Source: Amoebidium appalachense
Lineage: Eukaryota > Ichthyosporea
Assembly (NCBI GenBank): GCA_963693365.1
Contig: CAVNZM010000019.1
Coordinates: 124,001 to 188,000 of the forward strand
Direction of reading: 5' to 3'
DNA length: 64,000 bases
Below are positions 1-10,257 of the stretch, in pieces. Made by a program: the position numbers and the translations under genes. The notes under the pieces are model-generated. The model made no database searches. It was not told where the DNA came from and saw only the letters and a list, made by a program, of their open reading frames with translations. Each line of letters opens with the position of its first letter. The first letter of the stretch is position 1.

Positions 1-120
1 CATGCAGCATATGTGTAGAAAGTGCATGTAGCGCCGAACAAATCGACCCAATCATCTGGGACCAGTATTCTCTTGCAATCCTCTCCAATCGAATGCTGGA
101 TTCCATTCCTCTCCTCCTAC

Positions 121-169
121 AACCAATGAAGCGTACAACCAATGAAGCGCCGGACGCCCCCTATATAAA
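121..169 (+). promoter_or_regulatory. CCAAT/TATA promoter of gene A, left copy
   Basis: Two CCAAT boxes (from 123 and 140) lie upstream of a TATATAA box at 162-169, about 90 bases before the ATG at 260. The same layout stands before the 32892 copy and, inverted, before the 29757 copy. This points to RNA polymerase II-like initiation. Confidence 0.7.
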
Positions 170-259
170 CACAGCAAGCGCTGGACAGCCAGCACCTTTA
201 CGGTACACACACAACACACAACCCCCAAACCCAAAGCCCCAACTCTTCCACCAGTGACC

Positions 260-2328
260 ATGGCTTCCACCTACGCCATCTACGAGCGCCTCAACATTGC
301 CGGTGCCAAAGAGGCCGGCTTCCCTCCCATCTCCCCCGAGCTCGAGCGCCTGCTGGGCACCGTGGGCGACGACGTGGTGGTCAAGGTGCTGCGCTTCCTC
401 GACCCGTTCCTGCTGGACAGCACCGAGACCATCTCCGGGCGCGCCGTGTTCCGCCTGCTGGGGTACGGCAGCTACAACGAGTTTGTGAGAGCCATGTTCA
501 AGGGGCGGAATGGGTCGCCTGGTTTTGTCCCGGCTGGAAGCTACCGTGTTGTTGAGATGGAGGTATGAACATCCCCTCTGATGCAAGTGCAACCGTTGCT
601 AGTAGGTCGAGCTTGTTTTTAGATGAGGTTGTCAAAATAGTTGATACCTGCATTGGATCACAATATCCTGGTTCTACAGTCACAGCCACATTGTGTTCCA
701 TGAGAGACTCTATGACAAACGAGTAGAACGAGTTGGTGCTTTACCAAACAAGTGGACGCGTTTACGATGACCAGGGTAGTACTTCCCATAGACTAGGATC
801 TGTCCGAGAGCATGTTTCCATGAGCGGACATGTTTCACTTCGATTACATCACTATCTGTCAACAAGTCTATTTCTCCAGCAGGCACTGTTCTTTTCACGC
901 CCCCTTCCCTTTTCTGTAGATTTGCACATACCTTCCTCTCTGACTGCTCCTTTCCGAGTGTCTGTTCGAGCCTTTTAGCCAGTTTGCTGTAAGCACGATC
1001 AGTTAGAAAAAACGATTTGCCTGGCATGCCCCTGCTGCCTGTGCGTACTCTTGTAACTCTGTAATCTACATTCTCTGCCCAGCCCAGTCGTCTTATGGTC
1101 CGTATTATATTCTCAGTCATTCTATTTCTTGAGAGCCCATACTTGCGCGCTATGGTATCCGCGCTCATTTGAATACTCACCATACTCTTTGTATAGAAAA
1201 AATCGGTGACTTCACAATGACGTATCATAATGACGTCACAGCCACACGGGCTGACACGCGTCATAATGACGTCACAGCCACACGGGCTGACACGGATTAA
1301 CTGCCCCCTCCCCCCCCTCCAACACAGACTCCCAAGTCCGGTGGTTCAGCCCCCATCGACCACCACATGACGCCCAAAGGTTTTCGCATGGCGTCATCTT
1401 CTACCAACACTCTGTTGGGCCACACTGTGCGCCTGTGGGCCTTTGATGTTGCCGAGGCCTTTGCCCGTCTGGCTGTCAACCGCAAGGACGAGGCCGTTGC
1501 TGCCCTGCGCGCCACCCTTGCTGCGGCCGAAGCCCGTGCTGCCGAGGCTGCCGCCGAGCGCAACCAGGCCATGGGCGAGAAAGACGGCTGCCGTTGGAGG
1601 CCGCCCAGGCCGAGGCACTCGCCACCCTCGCTGCCGCTCTCGCCCGCGTGAAGCTCGAACCACTCACCCTCCCGACCCGCATGCCTCTCACAACCGGCGG
1701 CACGTACACGGACAACCATAAGTTCAAGCGCCTGACGCGCGCGTTCGCGTATGTGTGCGTGGACACGCTGTACGGCGAAGGCGTGCGCTGCGCCAGCACG
1801 TACACGGGCATGATCATGGCCACCACGGGCGTGTGCTTTGTGTTCCAGTCGGGGGAGATTTCCAACATCATCGCCACCACCGGGCTGCAGAAGGCCATGA
1901 AGGAGCGCATCCGGCTGTGGACCGGCGAGGAGCCCAAGTACTCGACCGACATGACCACGCAGCAGCTGTACACCTTTGTCTACAACTACACGCGCTGGTA
2001 CGTCGAGTACTGCAAGGCGCCGGTGCTGCGCCAGTCGACCATCAACAACGCGGACACGGGCGCTGCCGAGTACGAGGTGCACGTCGAGCTGGCGTCGTGG
2101 CTGGAGGCCATCCAGGACAAGTTCCCCGACATCGAGCCGCTGGAGCTCGGGCGCACCGTCAGCCTCAACGAGCCCCTGGTGGAGCGCGGCGAGCAGCTCA
2201 AGGGGCAGACCCAGCTGGACGTGTATGTGCAGCGCGGGCGGCTGGGGCGGAAGCGCAAGGTCGCCCGCCTGCAGAAGCCCGAGGGCCCCGTTGATGTTGT
2301 GGTGATTGCGGACAGTGATAGTGAGTGA
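260..2328 (+). pseudogene. Spliced MSV199/Bro-like protein, gene A left copy, frameshifted
   Basis: Exon 1 is 260-562 (101 codons) and encodes an MSV199/Bro-N-like DNA-binding module ending in a GYxxYNEF...FKGRNG segment. It stops right at a GTATGA donor (563). A pyrimidine-rich tract followed by CAG at 1325-1327 forms a strong acceptor. Exon 2 starts at 1328 in phase with a TPKGF motif typical of MSV199 proteins, then an Ala/Glu-rich coiled coil. The frame breaks near 1585-1593, and the conserved C-terminal domain (about 1660-2328) continues in another frame. That C-terminal domain is shared with the KilA-N proteins at 36-39 kb. The intron hosts an antisense endonuclease ORF. The frameshift is not in a homopolymer, so this copy may be truly broken. 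The right-arm equivalent is open. Role inferred: DNA-binding regulator of the viral KilA/Bro class. Confidence 0.65.
710..1183 (-). CDS. Intron-embedded PD-(D/E)XK endonuclease-like protein
   Basis: A 157-residue protein is read antisense inside the intron (563-1327) of gene A left copy. The N-terminal half is helix-turn-helix-like (ADTIARKYGLSRN). The C-terminal half has a GEIDLL...DVIEVK block, followed by a WKHALGQILVYGKYYP stretch. This is the D...ExK arrangement of PD-(D/E)XK nucleases seen in KilA/MSV199-associated homing endonucleases. An in-frame upstream ATG at 1228 would add 15 residues. The right-arm intron at the same position is only 300 nt and lacks this ORF, consistent with a mobile insertion. 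Nuclease activity is inferred. Confidence 0.6.
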   Translation of the reverse strand: MVSIQMSADTIARKYGLSRNRMTENIIRTIRRLGWAENVDYRVTRVRTGSRGMPGKSFFLTDRAYSKLAKRLEQTLGKEQSERKVCANLQKREGGVKRTVPAGEIDLLTDSDVIEVKHVRSWKHALGQILVYGKYYPGHRKRVHLFGKAPTRSTRLS

Positions 2329-2456
2329 AGTGTGAGTTGTGTAGCGCTGGTTGGTTGGGGATGTTAGTGTATAGCGCTAGAGTTGTGTTTGGTTGGGGAT
2401 GTCAGTGTATAAGAGTTGTGTAGCGCTTTGGGCGGGAGTGTGGGAGACACTGTTTA

Positions 2457-3256
<800 letters not shown>

Positions 3257-3267
3257 CCCCCCCCCAA

Positions 3268-3425
<158 letters not shown>

Positions 3426-3439
3426 CAGAGCGCTGACAT

Positions 3440-4198
3440 AGGATCGACACACACTCAGAGCGCTGAGATAGGATCGTCGTTTATGACGTCATTATGACGT
3501 CACCCACTGTCGGCAACGTTGGTGCTGTGGCGCCCTGGACCCAGCATGTGGCTCACAAGGGGGTGAGGCTAGCTCCTTCATGACTCGTGGTCATGTTGGC
3601 AAGATTAGGAAAGGATGGTAGGTTCAACTGTATCTGCATGAAATTATGTGGGAACATGTATGTCTGTATATATGGGAAATAAACAATAAAAATCATGATA
3701 ACATAGTGGGTTCATATGTGAAGCGCGAATTTACTGGATATCGAACTTGTGCTCTTTGGCTTAAGACTTCAGTGAACATTCTATTCATATCTGATTGGTT
3801 AATTGTGATTGGTTGTCTGCGATTGGTCGAGCATCGATTTCAAAGAAGCCCTTGGTGATGAAATGTTTGATGGGTAAAAGGTTGTGTTTAACTCGATTAA
3901 ATCAAAGAAGGTTAAACCATCCGAGAAACTGTAGGTACTACGTCAATGTTTTGATGTTGCATTTGTAAACATTGAGTGCATGAGGGGCTCAGAAACATCC
4001 TGAGTCCTTTTGCACTACTCTGGGACTAAGATTACCAAAAAGCCAATCCAGCGTGGCTGCCAATAGAATCCACTCAAATAACAAAGTCTGACATCCAATC
4101 ATATGTCGCGAAATTGCCAAGCAAGTATATAAGGTCACATCCACTCGGCCGATGCCATTGCATTCTACAAACACAGATACTCAAGCAACACAGGCAAA
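3440..4198. other. Intergenic region with TATA box of gene B left copy
   Basis: There is no supported gene. It contains paired TGACGTCA/TGACGTCAC CRE-like sites near 3483-3501, several ATTGG/CCAAT boxes, and a TATATAA box at 4126-4132 that is suitably placed for the ATG at 4199. Confidence 0.6.
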
Positions 4199-4940
4199 AT
4201 GTACACGACACATGGCGCTGCGCCTGTCTCATACAGCACCTTCACGTTTCCACCCACCCCACAACCCGACCTGGGTATCATACACAGTACCGACTTCGTT
4301 CCGCTGACCGCCGACGATTTTTCTGCTTTTGACAACCAACTAGGTGATGGCTCCATGCTCTATGCCCCCACCCCGACGACAGCCACGAGCCACGGCCAGA
4401 ACCACGTCTTCGACTTCGACATGGTCTGCGGCGAGACAATCCCCCTCTCCCCGGCGGCGCGTCCTGTTCCCACACATCTGCATCTGCAAGCGGTCGCCAC
4501 TCAAGCCCCCACGCTACCACCCACCACAACCACGCCAGCCACAACATGGTTTGACCAGCTCGGGTCTGCCGAGAACCACGATTCTGACACGAGACAATCA
4601 AAGCGCCCGCGCGCTAACATTTCAATGACCAGAAAGCCACCTGGTGAAATCAAAGCGATTGCCACAGCTAGTGATTGGAGGCGCCATCTTGCACCCCAGC
4701 CCGTTTCGCAGCTGTTGAAACAGGCGTTCGACAGACTTCACCCGCTGTGCTTTGTACCGTTCGTCAACTGCACGCTCCCGTATGCCGCGAGCAGGGACAA
4801 CCTCTTCTACCTGGACGCTGGTAGTATCTGTGCGCTTCTCGGCTACAGGGACATCAATGAGATCCGGGACCGTCTGGACCAGGCCAAAATCGCCAACGTC
4901 GTCGGCGGTGTGCCAAGCACAGACCCGGTAGGCAGCCCCC

Positions 4941-4971
<31 letters not shown>

Positions 4972-5936
4972 ACACACACGCACACACACGCACACACACG
5001 CACACACAAAAAGCTAATTGTTGCTCGGCACATTATCAACACCCCTACTAAATGGTGGATCCGGGCACCATAGTGGCCGTGGCGGCGGTAGCTTTTTGCG
5101 TGGGTATGTTCTTTCTCAGTATCCTTGACTATCTCTTTCCCGTGTTCTCGGATCCGAAGGGTGACCCACCCCCACCATACTCAATCCATGCTGATCTTTG
5201 ATGATCCCTACAGGGTACCCCACACTACTGCAAAAAGGGTAACATCATACTGGTCTCGCCGGCTGCGTTTCTTCACCTGACCACCCAGGTCTTGTACGAG
5301 TCCCCCCTGGCCCTCGATTTTCTGGGGTGGTTTAACAGCGCCCGCAGCAAGGCGCTGCACTTGCACGAAACCCGGCTCTACGAGAAGACCCGTGGCGCGC
5401 GCCCTTCCACCACCCCTCTGGATGCCACCCGCCACATTCGCGCTACCTTTGTCGGTTTCCTGGTGGCCACACTCAGCTCGACATCCGTGCTTGACGTCCA
5501 CAGCCTGGTGACCATCCTTGAAAAGGTGGCCAATGTGCAAGTCACTTCACGCTTCAAGACCCGCAACATCTGCGCCCCGCACGCCGAGGCGCTGGTTTTC
5601 AAGGTGCTTGCCCAGCGCATCAATATAGACACGGGCGTTTCGATAACGTCTGCGCTCGACATCAACACGTTGCACCTCTACACGTTTCTCTCGCGCGCCC
5701 TGGAGGCTCTGGACGTTGACGTGCACCATCCACACGGCGTCCCAGCCAGCAGCACCTTCATGGACCCCCAGCTGCGCGACCTGGGGAAGCTGGGTCGGTC
5801 CCTGGAGAAGGCCTTTGCCGGCATACAGCAGTTGCCCATGGAGCCCAAGTCCTTCTTCTATGCCATGCAGGAGCGCCCGGACACCCCGGCCGGACACGAA
5901 GAGTGTGCATGCTTCAGGATGGATCGGAGTCTTTAG
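4199..5936 (+). CDS. Spliced MSV199-like protein, gene B left copy (exons 4199-4927, 5214-5936)
   Basis: Exon 1 (243 codons) encodes a Pro/Thr-rich, probably disordered N-terminus and then the first part of an MSV199-like domain with DAGSICALLGYRDINEI. A donor GTAGGC at 4928 and acceptor CCCTACAG ending at 5213 join in phase 0 to exon 2 (240 codons), giving about 483 residues. Exon 2 begins with the HYCKKGN...LVSPAAFLHL continuation of the domain. The right-arm copy has the same exon lengths downstream and the same splice sites, which supports splicing. The 286-nt intron contains a C-run, a (CA)n array and a separate small gene at 5052-5201. The last 23 bases overlap the convergent gene at 5914-6225. 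Likely a viral DNA-binding or regulatory protein; the exact role is unknown. Confidence 0.7.
4937..5009. repeat. C-run plus (CA)n microsatellite inside intron
   Basis: A poly-C run (4937-4957) followed by (CA)n/CGCA repeats directly follows the 5' splice site of gene B. The right copy has the equivalent (TG)n plus G-run in its intron. Confidence 0.9.
5052..5201 (+). CDS. Intron-nested small membrane protein with PPxY motif, left copy
   Basis: A 49-residue ORF lies wholly inside the intron of gene B. It starts in the context CCCTACTAAATG, which resembles the start context of structural genes at 51796 and 53887. It encodes a short N-terminus, one hydrophobic helix (about residues 7-26), and an acidic/proline tail with PPPPY. 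The right arm has a homologous ORF (25748-25903, 51 residues) with mostly conservative or synonymous changes, so the frame seems under selection. PPxY is a known WW-domain/NEDD4 ligase and ESCRT late-domain motif. A role in envelope or budding is inference. It is too short to stand out in a standard ORF scan. Confidence 0.65.
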   Translation: MVDPGTIVAVAAVAFCVGMFFLSILDYLFPVFSDPKGDPPPPYSIHADL

Positions 5937-6225
5937 GTTGGGCGGACATGTACGGATGGATGCGTCGCACGAGTCCTGTGCACACGGGGCAGCGCCGTGC
6001 AAGCTTGCACGATTTGGAGTTGTTGGGGCACTTGTCCTGGGATACATACTTTTTTTTAGCCGGTTTGAGTGCGCTTGTGCATGTGGGTTTGGGCTTTGCT
6101 GCTTTTAGGTTCGGCATCGTAGGTGCAGCCGGTTTGAGTGCGCTTGTGCATGTGGGTTTGGGCTTTGCTGCTTTTAGGTTCGGCATCGTAGGTGCAGCCG
6201 GTTTGGGGTTTTGTGTTGGAGCCAT
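5914..6225 (-). CDS. Small basic protein with tandem repeat and Cys cluster, gene C left copy
   Basis: A 103-residue protein. Two perfect 23-residue repeats (Pro/Lys/Ala-rich, 69 nt each) are followed by KPAKKKY and a Cys cluster (CP-x5-C-x5-CPVC) that could bind zinc. The ATG at 6225 is chosen over an upstream in-frame ATG because a TATATAAAG box covers the latter. Both this copy and the right-arm copy keep the repeat, with different residues. The 3' end overlaps gene B by 23 bases tail to tail. Function unknown. Confidence 0.6.
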   Translation of the reverse strand: MAPTQNPKPAAPTMPNLKAAKPKPTCTSALKPAAPTMPNLKAAKPKPTCTSALKPAKKKYVSQDKCPNNSKSCKLARRCPVCTGLVRRIHPYMSAQPKDSDPS

Positions 6226-6289
6226 GGCCTCTTCTGTTGGCATTTCAGTCTTTATATACACCTACATAATCATCAACAATAGCCACTAA

Positions 6290-6709
6290 ACGTTGCGCGT
6301 TGTCTCACACTTGAGCTCCGACAGCCCCAATAACCCAATGCCTGCTTATCAAATGTGTCATAATCTTATCATGTCACGTGATAAAAAGCTGACCAATCAG
6401 ATCGTTTGACATCTGATCACCACCCTTTGATCGTTGAGGAGAAAGGGGGGTTTATCGATCTTGTCTGATTAAATCGCATTCCGTGGCGCGGCTTGCCATG
6501 TAAATATGTGTTTCATCAATAAACCCCACTGTTTTTGTCGCTTGCGGGAGATTTCCATGACGCGATGGCATTTTTTAATTGAAGATTGTGTGACAGGCAA
6601 ACAGTGTCACATGGACATCAACTCTCACTCCAATCGGGTTCGTTTGTTCACCTTTTCGTTTTTTCACCTTTCGCTCACAGCGATTTCTCTTCACCCACCC
6701 TTGCAAAAC
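6290..6709. other. Intergenic region between genes C and D, left
   Basis: AT-rich, with CCAAT boxes and a TATCACGTGATA-like palindrome near 6375. No gene is supported. It probably holds divergent promoters. The right arm carries an indel-bearing mirror at 24245-24726. Confidence 0.5.
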
Positions 6710-7888
6710 ATGAACTCCCCCCTCCCCCACCCACTCCCCCCGCCCCTCCCTTCACCCCCAAAGCCCGTTGAAGGGTGTGAATGCACTCGTTGCACAGACC
6801 TTCGCGTCTGTGACGGCTCTTCCGACGCGTGTGCCGTCTGCGGTTACCACAACACCCCGCATCTCAAGACGAAATCAAAACACTTCCCCGCCATCACCCA
6901 TTTTGTTTGTGGCTGCGACCACTGCCTGACCCTTGCGGCAACAAGTGTTCCCCGTCTGTGTAGTTCGTGCTTCACCTCGCTGTCGACTCACTCTTCTCCC
7001 ATGCCCGGCCTCCCCGGCTGCTGCGACACATGCCGTAGCGGCACCCACTGTGCCTTCCGCATCGCCCGTCGCACCCACAACTATATCAACACACAGCGTC
7101 GGCGGGCTTGGAATGCCGTCTACTCCCTGCTGACCACCATACCCGTCCCATGCACGTGCATACCCGACATCCCAGACCCCCTCCCCACCGCCCACCGCAT
7201 GGCCCCGCACAACCCTGCATGTGCCATGTGGCACGTTGGCTTCCCCGCTCCCGTGCCCGAATGTGCCTCCCCCGTCTGTGCATGCACACACTACCGCAAT
7301 GCGGAGGCCTTTCTCGCTCACATGTGTGCGGGTCGCCTGCGCCACCTTGTCACTGACATGTACACCCCCGCCCTCGAATACTGCCCCTTGTGCAGCTGCC
7401 GCCGCCGCCCAGCTTCGCCCGGCACACCCCAGGCCTACGTGGCCGCCGACCTCCCCCTCCGCTTCCATTCCTGTCCTTGTCCACACTGCGTGCACGTCTT
7501 TGCACGCCCTGCCACCGTGCTCGTGTGTGCCGACTGCCACACACTCGTCCTGCAGCATCAGCATGGTGTGGACGGCTGCGCGAGGAGGCTTGTTGGCCGT
7601 AGACGACAGCTGCGACCGGGTTTGGCCCCCCGAAGACTTGTTCCTGCCCCACAAGCCCACACAAACACCCATTTCTCTCCCCAACCCCCACCATGCACAT
7701 CTCTTCCACCAAGCCCATACCCATCCCCAAGCCCGCTCACACCGCCTGTTAAAGATACTGTATGCAAGAATTTAGAAGTTGAAGATCCCAACTCCCCCCA
7801 GGGTGAGTGGTTGTGGATGCTTTTCCCCTCTGGGTGGCAAAATGTGTGGGTGCCGGCCACCCCGGGCACCCCGCAAAATAAATCGTGA
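6710..7888 (+). CDS. Cysteine-rich protein, gene D left copy
   Basis: A 392-residue protein with a Pro-rich start and many CxxC/CxC pairs spread along residues about 25-290 (for example CECTRC, CAVCGYH, CGCDHC, CSSC, CDTC, CPLCSC, CPCPHC, CADC), suggesting several zinc-binding treble-clef or ribbon units. A Pro-rich linker and a short conserved C-terminus (WLWMLFPSGW) follow. The ATG at 6710 matches the right copy, where upstream sequence diverges. AATAAA overlaps the stop near 7878. I do not recognise the family; an E3-like or nucleic-acid-binding role is only a possibility. Confidence 0.65.
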   Translation: MNSPLPHPLPPPLPSPPKPVEGCECTRCTDLRVCDGSSDACAVCGYHNTPHLKTKSKHFPAITHFVCGCDHCLTLAATSVPRLCSSCFTSLSTHSSPMPGLPGCCDTCRSGTHCAFRIARRTHNYINTQRRRAWNAVYSLLTTIPVPCTCIPDIPDPLPTAHRMAPHNPACAMWHVGFPAPVPECASPVCACTHYRNAEAFLAHMCAGRLRHLVTDMYTPALEYCPLCSCRRRPASPGTPQAYVAADLPLRFHSCPCPHCVHVFARPATVLVCADCHTLVLQHQHGVDGCARRLVGRRRQLRPGLAPRRLVPAPQAHTNTHFSPQPPPCTSLPPSPYPSPSPLTPPVKDTVCKNLEVEDPNSPQGEWLWMLFPSGWQNVWVPATPGTPQNKS

Positions 7889-7914
7889 AGACTTGGCATC
7901 TGTACATCTGTACG

Positions 7915-8135
7915 CACACACAGGCACACACACACACACACACACACCACACACACACACCACACACACATACGCACACACCACACACACACCACACACA
8001 CACACACACCACACACACACACCACACACACACCACACACACATACGCACACACCACACACACACCACACACACACACACACACCACACACACACACACC
8101 ACACATGCACACCACACACACATACGCACATGCAT
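7915..8135. repeat. (CA)n-rich microsatellite downstream of gene D
   Basis: Imperfect CA repeats with ACCACA and ATACGCA variants. The right-arm mirror at 22850-23041 is a differently diverged (TG)n array. Confidence 0.9.
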
Positions 8136-8447
8136 GTTTCAGATACGTCCAAGTGTGGTTATGTATTGACTTTTGTGTTTATTCACTCTTGCTGTCGTGA
8201 AGTCTCGCTTACATGTTAGGGTTCAGATACATAGATGATGTTTGCACCAAATCGTGCTTACGAGAAGACATCGTAAGAAACAAACGATGGGATATTTGCG
8301 CTGGTTTGCACATTTGCACATGTATGGGTTGGGGCATATCATAGCATATCACATTGTGGTACTTGTACACACTGCCCTGTCTATATTATGGGTATAGCAT
8401 TCCTCTCTCCCATACACATTCACCCACCCAGCAAACACCCCACACCA

Positions 8448-9497
8448 CTATCCTGGTCGAATGCACACCCACACCTCATTCACCGCAACAGTGTTTTCTC
8501 CATTGCCTCCTATGACTACATGCAAAGGCTTCTTGTTGTCCTTAAATTGCAGTTGCCACAGCTGGTTGGAGGAGGCCTCCTCGTATGCGATGTGTATTTT
8601 AGAACCCTTGTTTGTTACTTGCACTATGACATGCTTCACGTTGTAGTAGATGTATGGGGGGTGCGGAGATCGATCGACAGACACCCAGATCTCGCACTGC
8701 TCTCCCGTTGTCTCCGACTGGGGGCTGCTCGTGGATACCATCTGCCCCGTGAAGGCCACCTGGTCGTCGACGTCGACGGAACTGTGGTCCTCGTACACGA
8801 GCGGCTCGCGTGCTGCTTCGCACACCTGGCTGCTTGGGGGCGCTGCTGCTTCGCACACCTGGCTGCTTGGGGGCGCTGCTGCTTCGCACACCTGGCTGCT
8901 TGGGGGCGCTGCTGCGTTCTCCCTATCCGCTGCCTCTGTGGTCTCTTCCGTGTCCAAATCCGGAAAAGAGAGTGGTCGCCAGGGCGCTGTGGGTTCGGCG
9001 TTGACTGCCACTGGTAGGCGCGGGGAGGTGAGTTTTTTGGAGGCCCCCATCTTGTTTTTGCGTAAGTACCGTCCACGTCTACTTGGATTCGCCCCTGCCT
9101 TCCAATAAAATACATCCCGTTGCTTTTGTTCCACGTCGCTGGCCGCAGTACCTGAAGTCTTGTACGGGAGAATCCTGCGTAGCGGAATCTTGCCCGGTGG
9201 TGGTGGCCATGTTGTCTGCAACGGGTACACTCGCACGTCCTTGCTGCACAGGGGCGGTGCGTGCACAACTGCAAAAGGGGGTTGGGAGGGCTGTGCATGC
9301 ACGCAGTCGTCTTTGGGCGGTATTGCGCGTGCAGGTTTTGTGTTGGCGGGGAACGAGTGCATGTTGGCTGGGGGCGAGTGCATGTCGAATTCGCCGAAGA
9401 CGGGAACGCCCATGAGCGCTGCCTCGCTGGCCGGTGTTGTCGCTTGGAAGAGCTTGTCGCGCAGGCGCCACAGGTTAACGTTTGGCTTGTGGTTCAT
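8448..9497 (-). CDS. Protein E with AAPPSSQVCEA repeats, left copy
   Basis: A 349-residue protein not recognised by family. The first about 190 residues are low-complexity (Pro, His, Lys-rich). Then come three tandem copies of an 11-residue unit AAPPSSQVCEA, an acidic patch (YEDHSSVDVDDQ), and a compact C-terminal domain of about 110 residues that looks beta-rich (ending VAVNEVWVCIRP). The right copy has two repeat units, which accounts exactly for its 11-residue shorter length. Convergent with gene D across the CA tract. Confidence 0.65.
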   Translation of the reverse strand: MNHKPNVNLWRLRDKLFQATTPASEAALMGVPVFGEFDMHSPPANMHSFPANTKPARAIPPKDDCVHAQPSQPPFAVVHAPPLCSKDVRVYPLQTTWPPPPGKIPLRRILPYKTSGTAASDVEQKQRDVFYWKAGANPSRRGRYLRKNKMGASKKLTSPRLPVAVNAEPTAPWRPLSFPDLDTEETTEAADRENAAAPPSSQVCEAAAPPSSQVCEAAAPPSSQVCEAAREPLVYEDHSSVDVDDQVAFTGQMVSTSSPQSETTGEQCEIWVSVDRSPHPPYIYYNVKHVIVQVTNKGSKIHIAYEEASSNQLWQLQFKDNKKPLHVVIGGNGENTVAVNEVWVCIRPG

Positions 9498-10257
9498 AGC
9501 TGCATGTTTGCAAGACTGGCAGCATCCGAAGCCGTGATGGGGTTATATGGGTCCTATAGCCAATTAGACTGGTCCCAGTGGCTTTGCCAGGGTGCGCAAT
9601 TGTCCTTCGGCGCAGTAGATTTGCAACTGAAATGAAACGAAATGAATAATCTATAGAATAATCAACTGTTGTGAAAGCCACACAACGAGAGGGAACTCGG
9701 TCAAATTGATTTAAACAAAACAGACATCCTATTGTATATAGGGTTTTTGTTTCAGGGATCTCGATTCGGTTGTAACCCTGACCGCGAGTCACATTTCCGA
9801 ACTCTGAGTAGAAACTAAAACAACAGCCTGTTCAATAGGAAAACAATGGCAAAAATGTTCTTATTAAACGGTTTTAATATTTTTTTTTATATTTCGGTTT
9901 TGTTTTCAAATTGGCGTGCTTGGAGTGTTGTAAATCACGACGTTCACATCACATCAATACTGTATCATAACCAGTCAATTTTAAAATAACACAAATGCTG
10001 TAACTGAGCCAATCAGACGCTGCATGCCTTGGCTACAGACCCTTCGGTCATCTTCCACAGGAATACAAGACCCTCTATCCGATTGGTCATCACGCTGATT
10101 GGTCAAAATTCCAAACGTCTGATTGGTCGGTACGTCTGATTGGTCAACGCGTCTGATTGGTCAGCGCGCTATTGGTGGCCGGCTCTCAGGGAGGGGTATA
10201 CCACAGCTCAGCTTTCAAACTTCACTCTCCAAACGAACTCACGGCGCGTTCATCACA
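9498..10257. promoter_or_regulatory. Intergenic region with clustered ATTGG (CCAAT) boxes
   Basis: At 10080-10175, at least six ATTGG boxes occur at 10-20 base spacing, several within a CTGATTGGTC unit, upstream of the F-box gene at 10258. A GGTATA element sits near 10195. The rest is AT-rich with no gene. The mirror is at 20744-21517. Confidence 0.6.

Noticed and set aside
6875-7684. 269-residue minus ORF antisense to gene D, also mirrored at 23270-24079
   Set aside because: Conserved in both arms only because the arms are duplicates. Composition is Gly/Ala/Val-rich and shadow-like, while the sense frame shows ordered Cys pairs.
7915-8135. Possible CRISPR-like or short regularly spaced repeat array
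   Set aside because: Simple dinucleotide repeats with irregular interruptions, no unique spacers and no cas genes.
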